The notes under the pieces were generated by a model. The model did no database searches. It saw nothing but the letters and a program-made list of their open reading frames with translations, and was not told the origin of the DNA. DNA of 64,000 nt from Acanthacorydalis orientalis (Eukaryota; Arthropoda; Insecta; Megaloptera; Corydalidae): assembly GCA_034766995.1 (NCBI GenBank), contig CM068322.1, positions 677,089-741,088 on the forward strand. Reading direction: 5' to 3'. The translations under genes and the position numbers were made by a program. How positions within the stretch are numbered: the first letter of the stretch is position 1; every line of letters begins with the position of its first letter. This document shows positions 35,806 to 47,035 of this stretch, piece after piece.

Positions 35806-36173
35806 AATGTCATCTATTTAAAATCGTAGCATTTATTCTGTATTGGAAGTTGTCCTCAGACTTTCAGCACTTGTTCTGTCCTTACGAGCAACTGTTTACA
35901 TAATAAGTTAAATAGTAGCATCAATTGTCAACTTTGAATTTTGCATTATATCCAAAATGTATCTTTGGCTTATTTACAGGGCATAAAATGACTATCATTT
36001 AAACAATTTAATTCTTACGCTAACCAAATTTCATAAAAAAATCACATAAAGTTCGACGTTTTGAACATTTAAAAGATATTGAAATATAATTAGACATAAT
36101 TACTTCATATAATTTTGATTTTGCTAGTATGAGGATCCCTAGAAAATTGTCTGAATTGTATTCACATCTAAAG

Positions 36174-36176
<3 letters not shown>
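35806..36176. other. No gene seen
   Basis: AT-rich, nothing recognised. Confidence 0.55.
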
Positions 36177-36217
<41 letters not shown>

Positions 36218-36224
36218 CATATAC

Positions 36225-36267
<43 letters not shown>

Positions 36268-36268
36268 T
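36177..36268. repeat. Compound (AT)n microsatellite
   Basis: TA runs with ATTATA and ACATATACATA interruptions. Confidence 0.95.
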
Positions 36269-36507
36269 CCTTCCTTACATTCCTACTTCATTGTTTTAAA
36301 GTAGTGGGAAGGTGCGACGAATGAGATTACAAGGAGATGTAATGTTATAATTTTTGATTGTCGGGTGGATTAACGATGCAGAGAAAACTTGGAAGCTATT
36401 CCCCGCCAAAATGAAGAGGTACTCGCCAATACGCAAGAGTCATTATCCTAAACCTTTCCTAAATGAAATAGTCTTCATTCTCAAGTAAGCCGTCTTATAT
36501 CCCGCTC

Positions 36508-36817
36508 TGTCCAAAGAAAATTGAAATAAAAGGAGCAGAATTTACGAAGTATGTCTATCTAGGCCAGCTTATCAACAAAGATGGATCATTCATTGAAGAA
36601 GTAAACAGGAGAATACAAATGGGATAGAGCTCATTTAGACGAAACGCTTCGATATTTAAATCAACAATCCCACTCTGTCTGAAGAAAAAAGTATTTGATC
36701 TATGTATATTTTTATTGGAAATCAGTGGAAAATACAGGAGTTTAATAGTTCAAAATGGAAAATAATGGAAGAGGTTTTTATCCAGAAATGGTCTGACAGA
36801 GGCTGTTGCTGCTGCTG

Positions 36818-36820
<3 letters not shown>
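36508..36820 (+). mobile_element. Internally deleted fragment of the RTE-like LINE
   Basis: Encodes PKKIEIKG, YVYLGQLINKDGSF and STIPLCLKKKVFD, nearly identical to the LINE at 24-25 kb. The text then jumps to the last codons (SDRG) after a deletion of several hundred bases. A stop is present in MG*SSF. The 3' end is GGCTGTTGCTGCTGCTGCTG followed by (AT)n, so the tail microsatellite differs from the other copy's (ATG)n. Confidence 0.85.
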
Positions 36821-36874
<54 letters not shown>

Positions 36875-36908
36875 TATATATATATATATCAGCAGCAGCA
36901 GCATCAGC

Positions 36909-36911
<3 letters not shown>
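36799..36911. repeat. Palindrome of LINE tail, (AT)n and inverted LINE tail
   Basis: GAGGCTGTTGCTGCTGCTGC leads into TA repeats. The reverse complement of nearly the same tail (CAGCAGCAGCATCAGCCTC) follows at about 36890-36911 and is then joined by (CT)n. The arms differ by one base (TTG versus ATG triplet). The TA core is 36821-36889. Confidence 0.9.
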
Positions 36912-36943
<32 letters not shown>

Positions 36944-37029
36944 AGTATAGTACTTGTATATATATATATACATGGATTGCGGTTTACCAACTAGACATTA
37001 ATACTGATAAAAAGTTGTATATACATATA

Positions 37030-37951
37030 CGAGGTCAGACAATTAAGTAATGCGACAAAATTCAAAAATCGAGTATATTTAAAAATTAAGGTACATAGCT
37101 GCGATCCCCTTCAAAGTAGTCCCCTCCCGCATCTATACACTTATTCCAGCGAGTTTTCCAGTTTTCGTAACAATTCTGGAACACTTCTTGTGGGACCTCT
37201 CCGAGTACCCTCGTCACAGATTCTTGGATATCTTCAACGGAGTCAAAATGTCGACCTTTGACGAATTTTTTCATATGGGGGAATAGGAAGAAGTCGCAGG
37301 GTGACATGTCCGGTGAATAGGGCGATTGTGGTAACGTTGCGATGCCTTTAGACGCCAAAAATTGAGAGACACTGAACGCACTGTGACAGGGAGCATTGTC
37401 GTGATGCAGAACCCAAGTCTTCGCGATCTCTGGACGCACTCTGAGCACCCTTTTTCGTAATTTTTCGAGGACATTGCGGTAGAATACTTGATTTACGGTT
37501 TGTCCAGGTGGTACGAACTCTTTGTGAACCACCCCTTTGCTGTCGAAGAAGCTAATCAACATGGTTTTCACTTTGGACTTGCTCATTCTCGCCTTCTTTG
37601 GCCTTGGTGCTCCAGGGGACAGCCACTGTTGGCTTTGTCGTTTAGTTTCGGGGTCATATTGAAAGAACCAACTTTTATCGCCAGTAATAACTCGATCGAG
37701 AAGAGTAGCATCACTTTCAACCTGCTCGAGACAATCTTGAGAGATGTTCATTCGGTGGGCTTCGTGACATGCACTACTCGCGCGTTGTTACAAAACACTA
37801 AACAGCTGGCGAAGAAATGATCGTACGAGGGTGGTCAAGGTTTCAATCGAGAGAGTAGGGATCTGCTATTACGGTGGCGGAGTTACAGGTTCGCAGTGTT
37901 ACCATAGGCCGAGAAAAAAAATCGGTCGCATTACTTAATTGTCTGACCTCG
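37030..37951 (-). mobile_element. mariner deletion derivative, copy A (922 bp)
   Basis: TIRs CGAGGTCAGACAATTAAGTA (and complement) extend about 27 bp. TA flanks both ends (37028-37029, 37952-37953). It is about 350-400 bp shorter than a full mariner. The deletion lies between the 5' leader and codon MNIAQ, identical to copies B and C. Confidence 0.95.
37086..37751 (-). CDS. Catalytic-domain-only mariner transposase, copy A
   Basis: Intact 221-codon frame starting MNISQDCLEQVESD. The DD34D triad is complete: Asp25 in ITGDKSWFF, Asp118 in LHHDNAPCHSA and Asp153 in SPDMSPCDFF, with 34 residues between the last two. The C-terminus ends DYFEGDRSYVP. The Glu usually following the first Asp is Lys here. 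The N-terminal helix-turn-helix region (roughly the first third of a normal transposase of about 345 residues) is deleted, so TIR recognition is not expected. The Met is an internal Met of the parent protein that became the first ATG after the deletion. Whether it is translated is unknown. Confidence 0.8.
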   Translation of the reverse strand: MNISQDCLEQVESDATLLDRVITGDKSWFFQYDPETKRQSQQWLSPGAPRPKKARMSKSKVKTMLISFFDSKGVVHKEFVPPGQTVNQVFYRNVLEKLRKRVLRVRPEIAKTWVLHHDNAPCHSAFSVSQFLASKGIATLPQSPYSPDMSPCDFFLFPHMKKFVKGRHFDSVEDIQESVTRVLGEVPQEVFQNCYENWKTRWNKCIDAGGDYFEGDRSYVP

Positions 37952-37978
37952 TATATATATATATATATATATATACAT

Positions 37979-38023
<45 letters not shown>

Positions 38024-38058
38024 AATGTCTATATATTTATGTATATATATATATATAT
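37952..38058. repeat. Compound (AT)n microsatellite
   Basis: TA runs abutting the mariner right end, with ACATACAAA and TTGAATGTC breaks. Confidence 0.95.
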
Positions 38059-38230
38059 AGAATGTATAACAAATATTAATGTAAGAATAAAGTAAGAAAT
38101 AAAAACATAATAATAATTTTTGATCGTGTAATAAGTGTGTAAAAAATAACCAGAATTTAATAGCTATTTTTAAATTGTATTTTCATAGATATCGAGGCCT
38201 GTAAAAAAAATTAGTGTATATATGTTTATA

Positions 38231-39420
38231 CAAGAGGTTTTTCAAAAGCAACGCAATTTTTTAAGAGGTTATTTTCATAGATATCAAACTGACAGCTGTA
38301 TTTTTTTGAAATTGCCATTTTTAGTTATGGCTTCGTATACACAAAACAACGCATTGAAATAACACAATTGTATTATGAAAACTGTATTTCTATAAAAAAT
38401 ATATTTCATAAATACGCGATATTCATTCTTGATATACTTACTTGTCCATCTGAATCAAAAATTCTTCGATTAGTGAGTAAATTTGAAGAGAATAGATCGG
38501 TTAAATATAAAGAACTACGAGCATCAACACATGTTCGTAGCGCTCGTTCTACAGAAAACATTGACTTGGTTCGTGAAAGAGTACCAAGAGAGCCAGGAAT
38601 GTCAATTCCATGACGTTCACAGCATTTGAACCTTTTACAGGCAACCATATGGCGTATTTTGCAAAAAGATTTATTGATGAAAGTTTATAAGGTTTAATTA
38701 ACACAAAAATTGAAATCAACAGACTTTTCACTGTGTAGGAGATTTGATAATTGGATACTGGAACAACACTTTTTTCTGAAAAAGTTATGTTTAGCAATGA
38801 GGCTCATTTTAAACTCACTAGCCACGTTAACAAGTAAAAATGATGAATCTAGAGTGAAGAAAATCCGAGGATAATCGTCGAGAAGCCACTGCATACAGAA
38901 AGAGTGACTGGTGAGCACTTTGTTTGGAGAAGTCATTAGTCCTTGCTTTTTTAAGAATCAGGCTGACAAAGCGATCATTGTGAATGGAGAAAGATACCGA
39001 CAAATTATAACCATTTTTTGTGAGCAGAATGAAACGATATTGATCTGGAGGATATGTGATTTCAGCAGGACGATGTCACATGACACACAGCTGGCGAAAC
39101 AATTGATTTATTGAGGACGAAATTTCCTGGCCGCGTTATTTTCAAAAATGAAGACATTAAGTGGCTACCAAAATTCTGCGATTTAACATTGTTGGACTAT
39201 TTTCTTTGAGGTCACGTTGATGTTGGTCAGGACTGATGTTGGCCAATATTCCTAATATAATTTCCGACTTAAAAGATGAAATCGAAGAGTAATTGGTAAA
39301 ATAGAGCCCCAGTTGTAGAGGGATGTTATTAAAAATGTTAATGAAAGAAAGGCAACTTGTAAAAAAATACGCGGTGGTTCATGTTTCGTTATATCTATAA
39401 CTTTATTCTATAGATATACA
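38231..39420 (+). mobile_element. Second DD41D-type element, decayed
   Basis: The left TIR region AGAGGTTTTTCAAAAGC followed by AACGCAATTTTTTAA resembles the end of the 31.7-kb element and follows TA. The plus-strand relic reads VRSARSTENIDLVRERVP, NLLQATIWRILQKDL and FLKKLCLAMRL. IIVNGERYRQI and QQDDV..HTAGETIDLL come next, then CDLTLLDYFL. I again count 41 positions between the second and third Asp, with stops in between. The 3' TIR was not located, so the right boundary is approximate. Confidence 0.75.
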
Positions 39421-40011
39421 AATTACATCAAAATAAAATATTCTGAATTATCTTTCAGAAAAATAAAGAAACAAAAAATATAATTATATCAACGACGGAC
39501 GGTGATATTGTTGTGCAGGTGTGCTGCATACATAAAAATACAACTAAAATTACATGATCCCACCTATGGTATTACAAGAAAAACCTGTTTTCTCTCATTT
39601 CTTTCCATTACTCCACAGGTCATTCTTAAACATATTTAAATTTTTCACGCAAATTTATTATTATCAGCTAAGACGTTGAAGTGGAAGATTAGTTTCCTTT
39701 TGAAATGAATATCTTTTTTCCCCGAGCTCGAGGCCCCTCTGAAGCTGGAGACCCTGACAGCCATTAGGTCTGACACCCGCTTGACCCGCACTGTTGACGT
39801 ATTTTATAATTGAAGTTTTAAGTTTGCTTGTTACTTCTGAGATCTTCAACGAAGCCCCTCTCACTGTCACCCTCATCCTCATCCCACTCCCCCTTTAATC
39901 CGCCATTAGCATACCACCAACTATTATTTACAACAAAGAAACTTGAAATTTCAGTTCAAGTACTGTTTTATTTCAAATTAAAAAATTGCGTCCTTATTGG
40001 AAGTTATTTCA

Positions 40012-40015
<4 letters not shown>
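39421..40015. other. No gene; GC-rich patch 39660-39900
   Basis: The patch contains CCCCGAGCTCGAGGCCCCTC and a long CT/CA-rich stretch (CCTCATCCTCATCCCACTCC). Both strands have open frames of 30-70 codons with no recognisable domain. It is probably a fragment of an unidentified repeat. Confidence 0.4.
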
Positions 40016-40072
<57 letters not shown>

Positions 40073-40074
40073 CA

Positions 40075-40135
<61 letters not shown>

Positions 40136-40154
40136 TCGTATATATATATATATA
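40016..40154. repeat. (CT)n(AT)n(ACAT)n(AT)n compound microsatellite
   Basis: Four adjacent simple-repeat types in one tract. Confidence 0.95.
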
Positions 40155-40545
40155 AAGTTTGACACGGTAGTATTTACAATATTTTAACTATAGTACTTAA
40201 TATTTAGATAGCTATATACATACAAATGAATAAAAATAATATACAGAAATTAATAATTATTCTTAAATTGTGTTCGTGTAGATATTGAGGTGTGTAAAAA
40301 AATCCACTGAAATTGTAGAACAAATCCAATTTTCGGTATTTTTGTATCTGCTTTAAAATTTAAGAAAAAATGCCTTATAAATATTATTGAGTTAATACAT
40401 AAAAGCAAAAACGTTTTATATAGGAATATTATTTTATAATGTTAGATAGCAACGTTCGAGTTAAACGAATCTAAAGGTCATTATTAAAGGTAAGAAAAAA
40501 ATGAGAAATAGAAACATTGTTTTGTTTTAAACACGATAAATAGAT

Positions 40546-40884
40546 TGTTAGGAGCCGAGTATGCGTATTCACTATCAGAAGTAAAAATTACTTTAAAATC
40601 GCAGCTGGCCAGTGCATACGATACAAATTGTATCTATCGTAGTTGGCCAGTGTATACGATACGAATTTCATCTATCGACGCTGACCAGTGCATACGATAC
40701 GTATTTCATCTATCGTAGCAGGCTAGTATATATATAGACAAGTTTGCATCTGTTTCTCGCCGCTGTCAACAAACACATTCAGGTTAAAATAGTTGTTAAT
40801 CCACAGTACAATTAAAAATTGATCATTATTAAATAAAAATACACTTATCATCAAATTAATAAGTGTGTGCGGTTTGACATTACA
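40546..40884 (+). mobile_element. Candidate solo LTR
   Basis: The segment begins TGTTAGGAGCCGAG and ends TTTGACATTACA, matching TG..CA LTR boundaries. In order it holds a 38-bp tandem array, a TATA box (TAGTATATATATAG at about 40726-40739), a GC-richer leader and an ATTAAATAAAAATA polyadenylation-like sequence near the end. The layout fits U3-R-U5. The 5 bp on either side (TAGAT, GAAGG) do not match, so the exact ends or the solo-LTR call may be wrong. No internal gag/pol sequence adjoins it. Confidence 0.45.
40603..40726 (+). repeat. 38-bp tandem repeat, 3.3 units
   Basis: Units start at 40603, 40641 and 40679, with a 10-bp partial at 40717. The consensus begins AGCTGGCCAGTGCATACGAT and ends TCATCTATCGT. 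It lies just upstream of the TATA box, the place of an LTR enhancer. Confidence 0.9.
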
Positions 40885-41956
40885 GAAGGTCCGCGTATGT
40901 TTGCTGCACCAACTCGTGCTTTCACAGATATTATTACATCGAAATAATATCTAATAATAAGAGAAATCGAATTAATTACAAATTCAGGTGTCATCTAATA
41001 ACAGTAATTATTTTACTTAAGTTAAACTAATAAAATAAATAATGTGGTTACATTTCGATAATAAAAAATAATAAAATGTAATAATTTAAAAATTTCACAT
41101 AGATAACTATACACTAGTATTGTTAATTTAAGAGAATACAATTAGGAAAAAGATTTATTTTTGATGACAAACAAACTGGAACGAACCAATTAGGAGATAA
41201 ACAAAACATTTTTATATAAAATTCGTGATGTTTTCATTACATAGTAATATCGTCAATAAATATTTATAATTTATTAAATATGATACTCTAGTATATAGAA
41301 TATACTTTCTAACAAATGTACAACCTGTTACAGTTATTGATTATAAAAACATAACGACTTTCATATTGTTCAAGGACAAAAATATCAATTAAAAGTTAAA
41401 ATTCTCATATTTCGATAGTGTAAAACTTCCATGATATTAATTTCTTATTTTTACACAAAGATGGCGTAATAATGTTTTAAATCTCTGAAGAAAATTAAAA
41501 TTAATATTTCATTAGAAGTACATAAACTCTAAAATAATTCATCATATCTTATATCAAAATTAATATTATTATAAACACTTAATATTACACTTACTTAATC
41601 AGAAGCAGGATATTATTAATTTAATTCTGATTAATATATCTATGAATTATTTATTTTGAAATAATTAGAGTAAATAAACTGTAGAGTGTATTACGCATGT
41701 CTTTGAAAATGTTATTTACCTTAATTCGTTTCTTATTAACAAAATTTTACGTTAAGGTAAATTAAATATTTATTTTTTGTCATAGTTTATTTATCAATAT
41801 ACTGATAAATATGTTTTAAAATATATAAAAACTTATTAATACTGAATAACAGTGTATGAATATTTAAATATTCATTTCACTGAATTTCATAGATAAAATA
41901 TTTGAAAAATAAGAAATGTTAATAGATTTACTATCAATTTGTTTTAAAATGAATAC
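40885..41956. other. AT-rich DNA, no gene seen
   Basis: Nothing recognised. Confidence 0.6.
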
Positions 41957-41979
41957 ATATATATATACATATCTATCTA

Positions 41980-42013
<34 letters not shown>

Positions 42014-42092
42014 CACATAGATATACACACATATATATATATATATATACACATGTATATATATATATATATATACATATATATACACACAT
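41957..42092. repeat. Compound (AT)n/(CT)n microsatellite
   Basis: Interleaved TA, CTAT, CT and ACAC units. Confidence 0.95.
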
Positions 42093-42097
42093 ATGAT

Positions 42098-42210
42098 GAT
42101 TCAATTTAAGCTTCCACATGAAAGTATTTAAAAAAATCGCAAAAACCAACAAAAAATCATTTCATTTTTGCGATTTTTTAATACTTTCATGTGGACGCCT
42201 AAATTGAATC
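42098..42210. mobile_element. 113-bp MITE-like inverted repeat
   Basis: A left arm starting GATTCAATTTAAGC and containing CCACATGAAAGTATT pairs over about 47 bp with the right arm ending GCCTAAATTGAATC, with only a few differences. The ends may extend to TA dinucleotides a few bases further out. Non-coding; family unknown. Confidence 0.8.
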
Positions 42211-42341
42211 TCCTATAAAAATGCCGAAGCAAGAGAACTTGTGGAGAAAGTTAAGAAAATTGGAGTAGAACAATAATTACAATAGTAAGCAAAATGTGCG
42301 ATAAAGTTTAGTTTGCGAGTCAGCTCGGGATCATATTCATT

Positions 42342-43262
42342 GCAGGTCAGACAATTAAGTAATGCGACCGATTTTTTTTCTCGGCCTGTGGTAACACTGC
42401 GAACCTGTAACTCCGCCACCGTAATAGCAGATCCCTACTCTCTCGATTGAGACCTTGACCACCCTCGTACGATCATTTCTTCGCCAGCTGTTTAGTGTTT
42501 TGTAACAACGCGCGAGTAGTGCATGTCACGAAGCCCACCGAATGAACATCGCTCAAGATTGTCTCGAGCAGGTTGAAAGTGATCCTACTCTTCTCAATCG
42601 AGTTATTACTGGTGATGAAAGTTGGTTCTTTCAATATGACCACGAAACTAAACGACAAAGCCAACAGTGGCTGTCCCCTGGAGCACCAAGGCCAAAGAAG
42701 GAGAGAATGAGTAAGTCCAAAGTGAAAACCATGTTGATTTGCTTCTTCGACAGCAAAGGGGTGGTTCACAAAGAGTTCGTACCACCTGGACAAACCGTAA
42801 ATCAAGTATTCTACCGCAATGTGCTCGAAAAATTACGAAAAAGGGTGCTCAGAGTGCGTCCAGAGATCGCGAAGACTTGGGTTCTGCATCACGACAATGC
42901 TCCCTGTCACAGTGCGTTCAGGTCTCTCAGTTTTTGGCGTCTAAAGGCATCGCAACGTTACCACAATCACCCTATTCACCGGACATGTCACCCTGCGACT
43001 TTTTCCTATTCCCCCATATGAAAAAATTCGTCAAAGGTCGACATTTTGACTCCGTTGAAGATATCCAAGAATCTGTGACGAGGGTACTCGGAGAGGTCCC
43101 ACAAGAAGTGTTCCAGAATTGTTACGAAAACTGGAAAACTCGCTGGAATAAGTGTATAGATGCGGGAGGGGACTACTTTGAAGGGGATCGCAGCGATGTA
43201 CCTTAATTTTTAAATATACTCGATTTTTGAATTTTGTCGCATTACTTAATTGTCTGACCTCG
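42342..43262 (+). mobile_element. mariner deletion derivative, copy B (921 bp)
   Basis: Same TIRs and same internal deletion as copies A and C. The first two TIR bases are GC instead of CG and the left TA is lost. The right end is CCTCG followed by TA. Confidence 0.93.
42542..43206 (+). pseudogene. Catalytic-domain-only mariner transposase, copy B, frameshifted
   Basis: Starts MNIAQDCLEQVESD as in copy C. ITGDESWFF and LHHDNAPCHSA are intact. A single T is missing in the TCAGTGTCTCTC motif near 42918, which shifts the frame after the second catalytic Asp; the remainder (SPDMSPCDFF to DYFEGDRSDVP) is in the next frame. Apart from this the copy differs from copy C by about ten substitutions. 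The damage is recent and small. Confidence 0.9.
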
Positions 43263-43290
43263 TATGTATATAAAATATAAATCACATATA

Positions 43291-44539
43291 TTGGTTTGGA
43301 ACAAAAGTTTGTAGCGTTTTTAAGGTAAAATTTAAAGGCAGTGTGCCATTTTACCCACCACCTTTCGCCATCTTACACGTAGTTTCATAATTCCGTTATA
43401 TGAGAATTTGGTATCTTTCTGGACGATGAATTGATCGAGGTGTTTTCTGCAGGCTTTCAGAGAAGTGAAGTTTCCTCTATTGGGGAATTCTGTAGGGATC
43501 GGAATAAATGGGAATATGAACGTGCTAAATTAGATGAATATGGAGGATGAGGTAGGACATCTTAGCCAAACTGCACCAATTTCTGCCAGGTTTGTAAACA
43601 GATGTGAGGTCTAGCGTTGTCTTGATGCAAAATGATACTTTTGGCTGATATTGTGGCATCTCCCAAGTGTGAGCGCTTTTGATCGATTTCCGCCTTTAAT
43701 TGGTCCAATTGAGGACAATACTCCTCTAAATTTATTGTCTGATTAGTTATGAGAAGCTTGTAATACACAACACCCTTCCAATCCAACCACCTTCAACATC
43801 ATCTTCTTCGGATGAAGAACCGCTTTTGGAGTAGCTAACAGAGGTTCATTTCGTAATCCCCAAGACCTTTTTCAATCAATATTATTGCAGACGATCCATT
43901 TTTCAATCGCCTGTGATTAATCGTTACAGGAACGGGTCATTTTGATTTCTTTTAAGTAATGAATCACTGATGGAAATGCGTTCCATTAAATTGTTTCAGT
44001 TAAATAATGAAGCACTCAAACATCGTAGGGATTCACATATCCAAGTGTCTCCAAATGCTTCACAACATTCGTATGAGACACACGCAGTATCTCTGTGATG
44101 TCCCGTGTGTATCGTGTCTCGTTGATTATTTTCAATAAGTGTTGCAATTTTAACATTATCAAAAACTGCCGCTTTTCTGGATTGCTCTCGATCCTCTAGG
44201 TTGAATTTTTCATCTCTGAACCGAGCGAACGACTTTCGAATGGTACATCCTTCTCCATAAACGGTGGATATCCTTTTTGCTATCTCTGCAGCACTTTTTT
44301 TTCTTCGGATATAAAACAGTATCAAATGATGAAAATGCACCTTACATTCTTCAATTTTCCATTTTAAATTTAACAAGCTTAAAATTCACAAAATTGCACA
44401 AAAATAACAGAGGAAGAAACGTTCAAGTAGCACCTGTCACAATAACACAAATGGAGTCATATCATTTAAACGAGCTGCGCGCGAAACTGCAGTTAATGAC
44501 ATCTATTAGAGAACGCTACGAACTTTTGTTCCAACCCAA
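43291..44539 (-). mobile_element. Full-length mariner (1249 bp), different lineage, dead
   Basis: TIRs TTGGTTTGGAACAAAAGTTT (left) and ACTTTTGTTCCAACCCAA (right) are flanked by TA on both sides (43289-43290, 44540-44541). It begins only 28 bp after mariner copy B. Confidence 0.92.
43345..44362 (-). pseudogene. mariner transposase, decayed
   Basis: N-terminal HTH region readable as KSAAEIAKRISTVYGEGC, FARFRDEKFNLEDRE and ATLIENNQRDTI. The first catalytic block reads TGD followed by a stop in place of Glu, then KWI. The second reads ILHQDNARPH with its Asp. In the third the expected SDYHLF is SYSHLF, so the Asp is lost. The C-terminus has MKLRVRWRKVV. Frameshifts separate these blocks. Confidence 0.88.
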
Positions 44540-44724
44540 TATATTGCAAGACTCATCACTTATTTCACTCGGTTTTATACCTCAATGAAAGATGATTTAA
44601 AACATTTCAATTTGTTAGCGCTATTTTAATTCTAATTAGTAGCAGGGAGAATTAGAAAGTAAATCAAATATATTAAATAAACATTCATTAAATACTAGTA
44701 GATATTTCACATTTGATATTTAAA

Positions 44725-45045
44725 AAAAATGAACGAGAAACAAAAATCATGACATTCAATAAAAGCAGAAGCAAACATAAAGAAAAAATAAAATTTTTGA
44801 TGAAAGACATAGATAGAAAATAGTAATCGAAAAGTTATGTACTTGGGAGTACTATTATATTTAAGAGATTTATTCAGATATTCAAATAAATGCTTCCGAC
44901 ATAAAACATACACTGCACTAGATAGTATTTGGAATGTAATTTCATTTAAAGTCGACTATTGGAAAATCAGACTGGATGAATGTTTCAATTCGAAATCACT
45001 CGACTTTTACAAAAGGTGGATCGAAATTCTCAGATATAGTTGAAA
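44725..45045 (+). pseudogene. LINE-like reverse-transcriptase relic
   Basis: TKIMTFNKSRSKHKEKIKFL, followed after a frameshift by YLGVLLYLRDLF and TALDSIWNVISF, resembles the post-FADD part of LINE ORF2 (the KTK..F..YLGV segment). No catalytic motif or element end is present. Confidence 0.5.
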
Positions 45046-45421
45046 AGGGGCTATTTTCAACGAGAAAGAATATATAATCGACTTTTTTGTAAATATTTGT
45101 AATTTTAGTAGAAATATATGAAAAGATCAGACTAATATTTCACTTAAAAAGGTTGATTTTGTAATGTTTCTTAACTTAAATATTAAATAACACATAATAA
45201 ATGAAACATTACCAAAAGAATGAGTATTTCACATCAAAATATTCACTGAATAATTTTAGTTGTTACTTGACATGAGAGATTTGTTAATTGAAGTAGTTTG
45301 GCTACAAATAAGTCATATAATGTATGAAACGATCGAAGTTTGCTTCCGCATTGTAGATACTTGAAGAACAGTGGAACTTGGATACTTGAATTACGTTACG
45401 ACAAAAACGTTCTAATGTGCG
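45046..45421. other. No gene seen
   Basis: AT-rich, nothing recognised. Confidence 0.5.
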
Positions 45422-45734
45422 TATAAAATCGGTGGATAATTGTCTTTTGAAGGATCGAATCGTGGTCAGTGACGGCTAGTGCCAGTGGGCCCAGTAACGG
45501 CTGTACCAGTGAGCCTAGTGATAGACGGTCAGTGCCTGTGGAGCTAGTAACTGATAGCAAGTGCAATGTAATGCCAGTAGTGAGTAGTTAGGACACAGTT
45601 CGAGTTAACTAGGATCGTTAAGTGAATGGATTGGACGATACAGAGATCAGAACACTATTGGTCGATGAGCGACCATCTTAGCGAAAGACTGTGTTAACAC
45701 TATACTTTGCGGAACAGAAAAGAATCAGTTGCTG
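45422..45734 (+). promoter_or_regulatory. Candidate LTR/retroelement promoter and leader
   Basis: A TATA box (TATAAAA, 45422-45428) precedes a GC-rich leader with an imperfect 25-29-bp tandem repeat at about 45467-45560 (units such as CAGTGACGGCTAGTGCCAGT and CAGTAACGGCTGTACCAGTG). A TA microsatellite interrupts the downstream part. Beyond it is AATAAAGGTTTTTATTGG (about 45919), a polyadenylation-like site. The arrangement suggests an LTR but I could not fix TG..CA ends or a duplication. Confidence 0.35.
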
Positions 45735-45749
45735 AATTACAGAACACTA

Positions 45750-45752
<3 letters not shown>

Positions 45753-45822
<70 letters not shown>

Positions 45823-45837
45823 TATACATATATATAC

Positions 45838-45884
<47 letters not shown>
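45753..45884. repeat. (AT)n microsatellite
   Basis: Long TA tract with ACATATATACATA breaks, followed by a GA-rich run. Confidence 0.95.
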
Positions 45885-45887
<3 letters not shown>

Positions 45888-47035
45888 AGAGAGAGAAAGA
45901 GATTGAGTACATGATAATAAAGGTTTTTATTGGATTTTTAAAAAGTGTATTACTCGTATTATAAAAACGGTCATTTTTTGTTTGGGGGAATTTAAATCAT
46001 TGTAAAATCGATTATTCACCGAGAAATAACCTTCGATATATTGACTATTTGATTTTCAGATAAGCAAATCTCATAATCACATCCGTACATAACAAAACAA
46101 TTAACATTATTATAGGAAATTTTCTTTAATGTTTTGTTTCATAATTATAGCGTCTCACTTTGTTAATTTTCTTTTATAAATGAATTAACATTCCGCTCAC
46201 TAAAAAAATTATTGATCAAAAAGTCCAATAATTATTTAGTTTATTTTGGTGTGCTGTCTAAAAACTGCTGTCTAAAAACTGACTATGTTCTGAGGTTGAT
46301 GGTACTATCTTCAAAATACACACAACCCGAATCAAAATTGTCTGTATAATCATTTATTATCTATTTTTATGAACAGAATTTTTATATTGTGTGGCAAGTA
46401 TTATAAATTTATGAAATAATAGGTTATTTTAAACGACGATAAAAGTATAAAAATACTTTATATTTGAGTTACAAATCTCATTGTAGTAATTTATATATAT
46501 AATTTCATCCGTCTGAAAATATTATTAATATGACATGATAATTTCATATAAAAATTTGAATATTTATAACTTGTATATTCATAGTATGTACGTTTTTGAT
46601 GTAGTTTTAAAAATGAAAAAGCACAATTTGAAATTTATATAAATCATTTAAAACAACGGTAATTACAAATAATAAGTAATTATTTCCTTTCTTCAGCGTA
46701 TGGTTTAATATAGAATTATATTCAATGCATTCCTATATATATATAAGAAAAAAATGATTATCTGACGCATACTTACTAAAAATAATGACCGACGTGCATT
46801 GTTTATTAAATTTTATTCACCAGTCTCCATATCTACTGACTAACTAATTCTATGAATTTTGCGTCAACATATAAATTATTAATTAAAAGAATTGCATATT
46901 TGTTGAAGTTCTAGAAATTGAAGCATGCGAAGACGAATGATACATTGTTATGCTTGCAATGACAGTGATAATAAAATTTGCTTTCAATATCTTTTTCATT
47001 ATAAATGAAAATGCTGCACTACACAAACTTGTACA

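Noticed and set aside
37488..37820. 110-codon frame antisense to mariner copy A, repeated antisense in copies B and C
   Set aside because: It is a shadow of the conserved transposase frame and is preserved only because the three copies are recent.
42213..42419. Recurring [16 protein letters not shown] frame at 38, 42 and 63 kb
   Set aside because: It lies antisense in the mariner leader and recurs only because the leader is repeated; its length differs with each flank.
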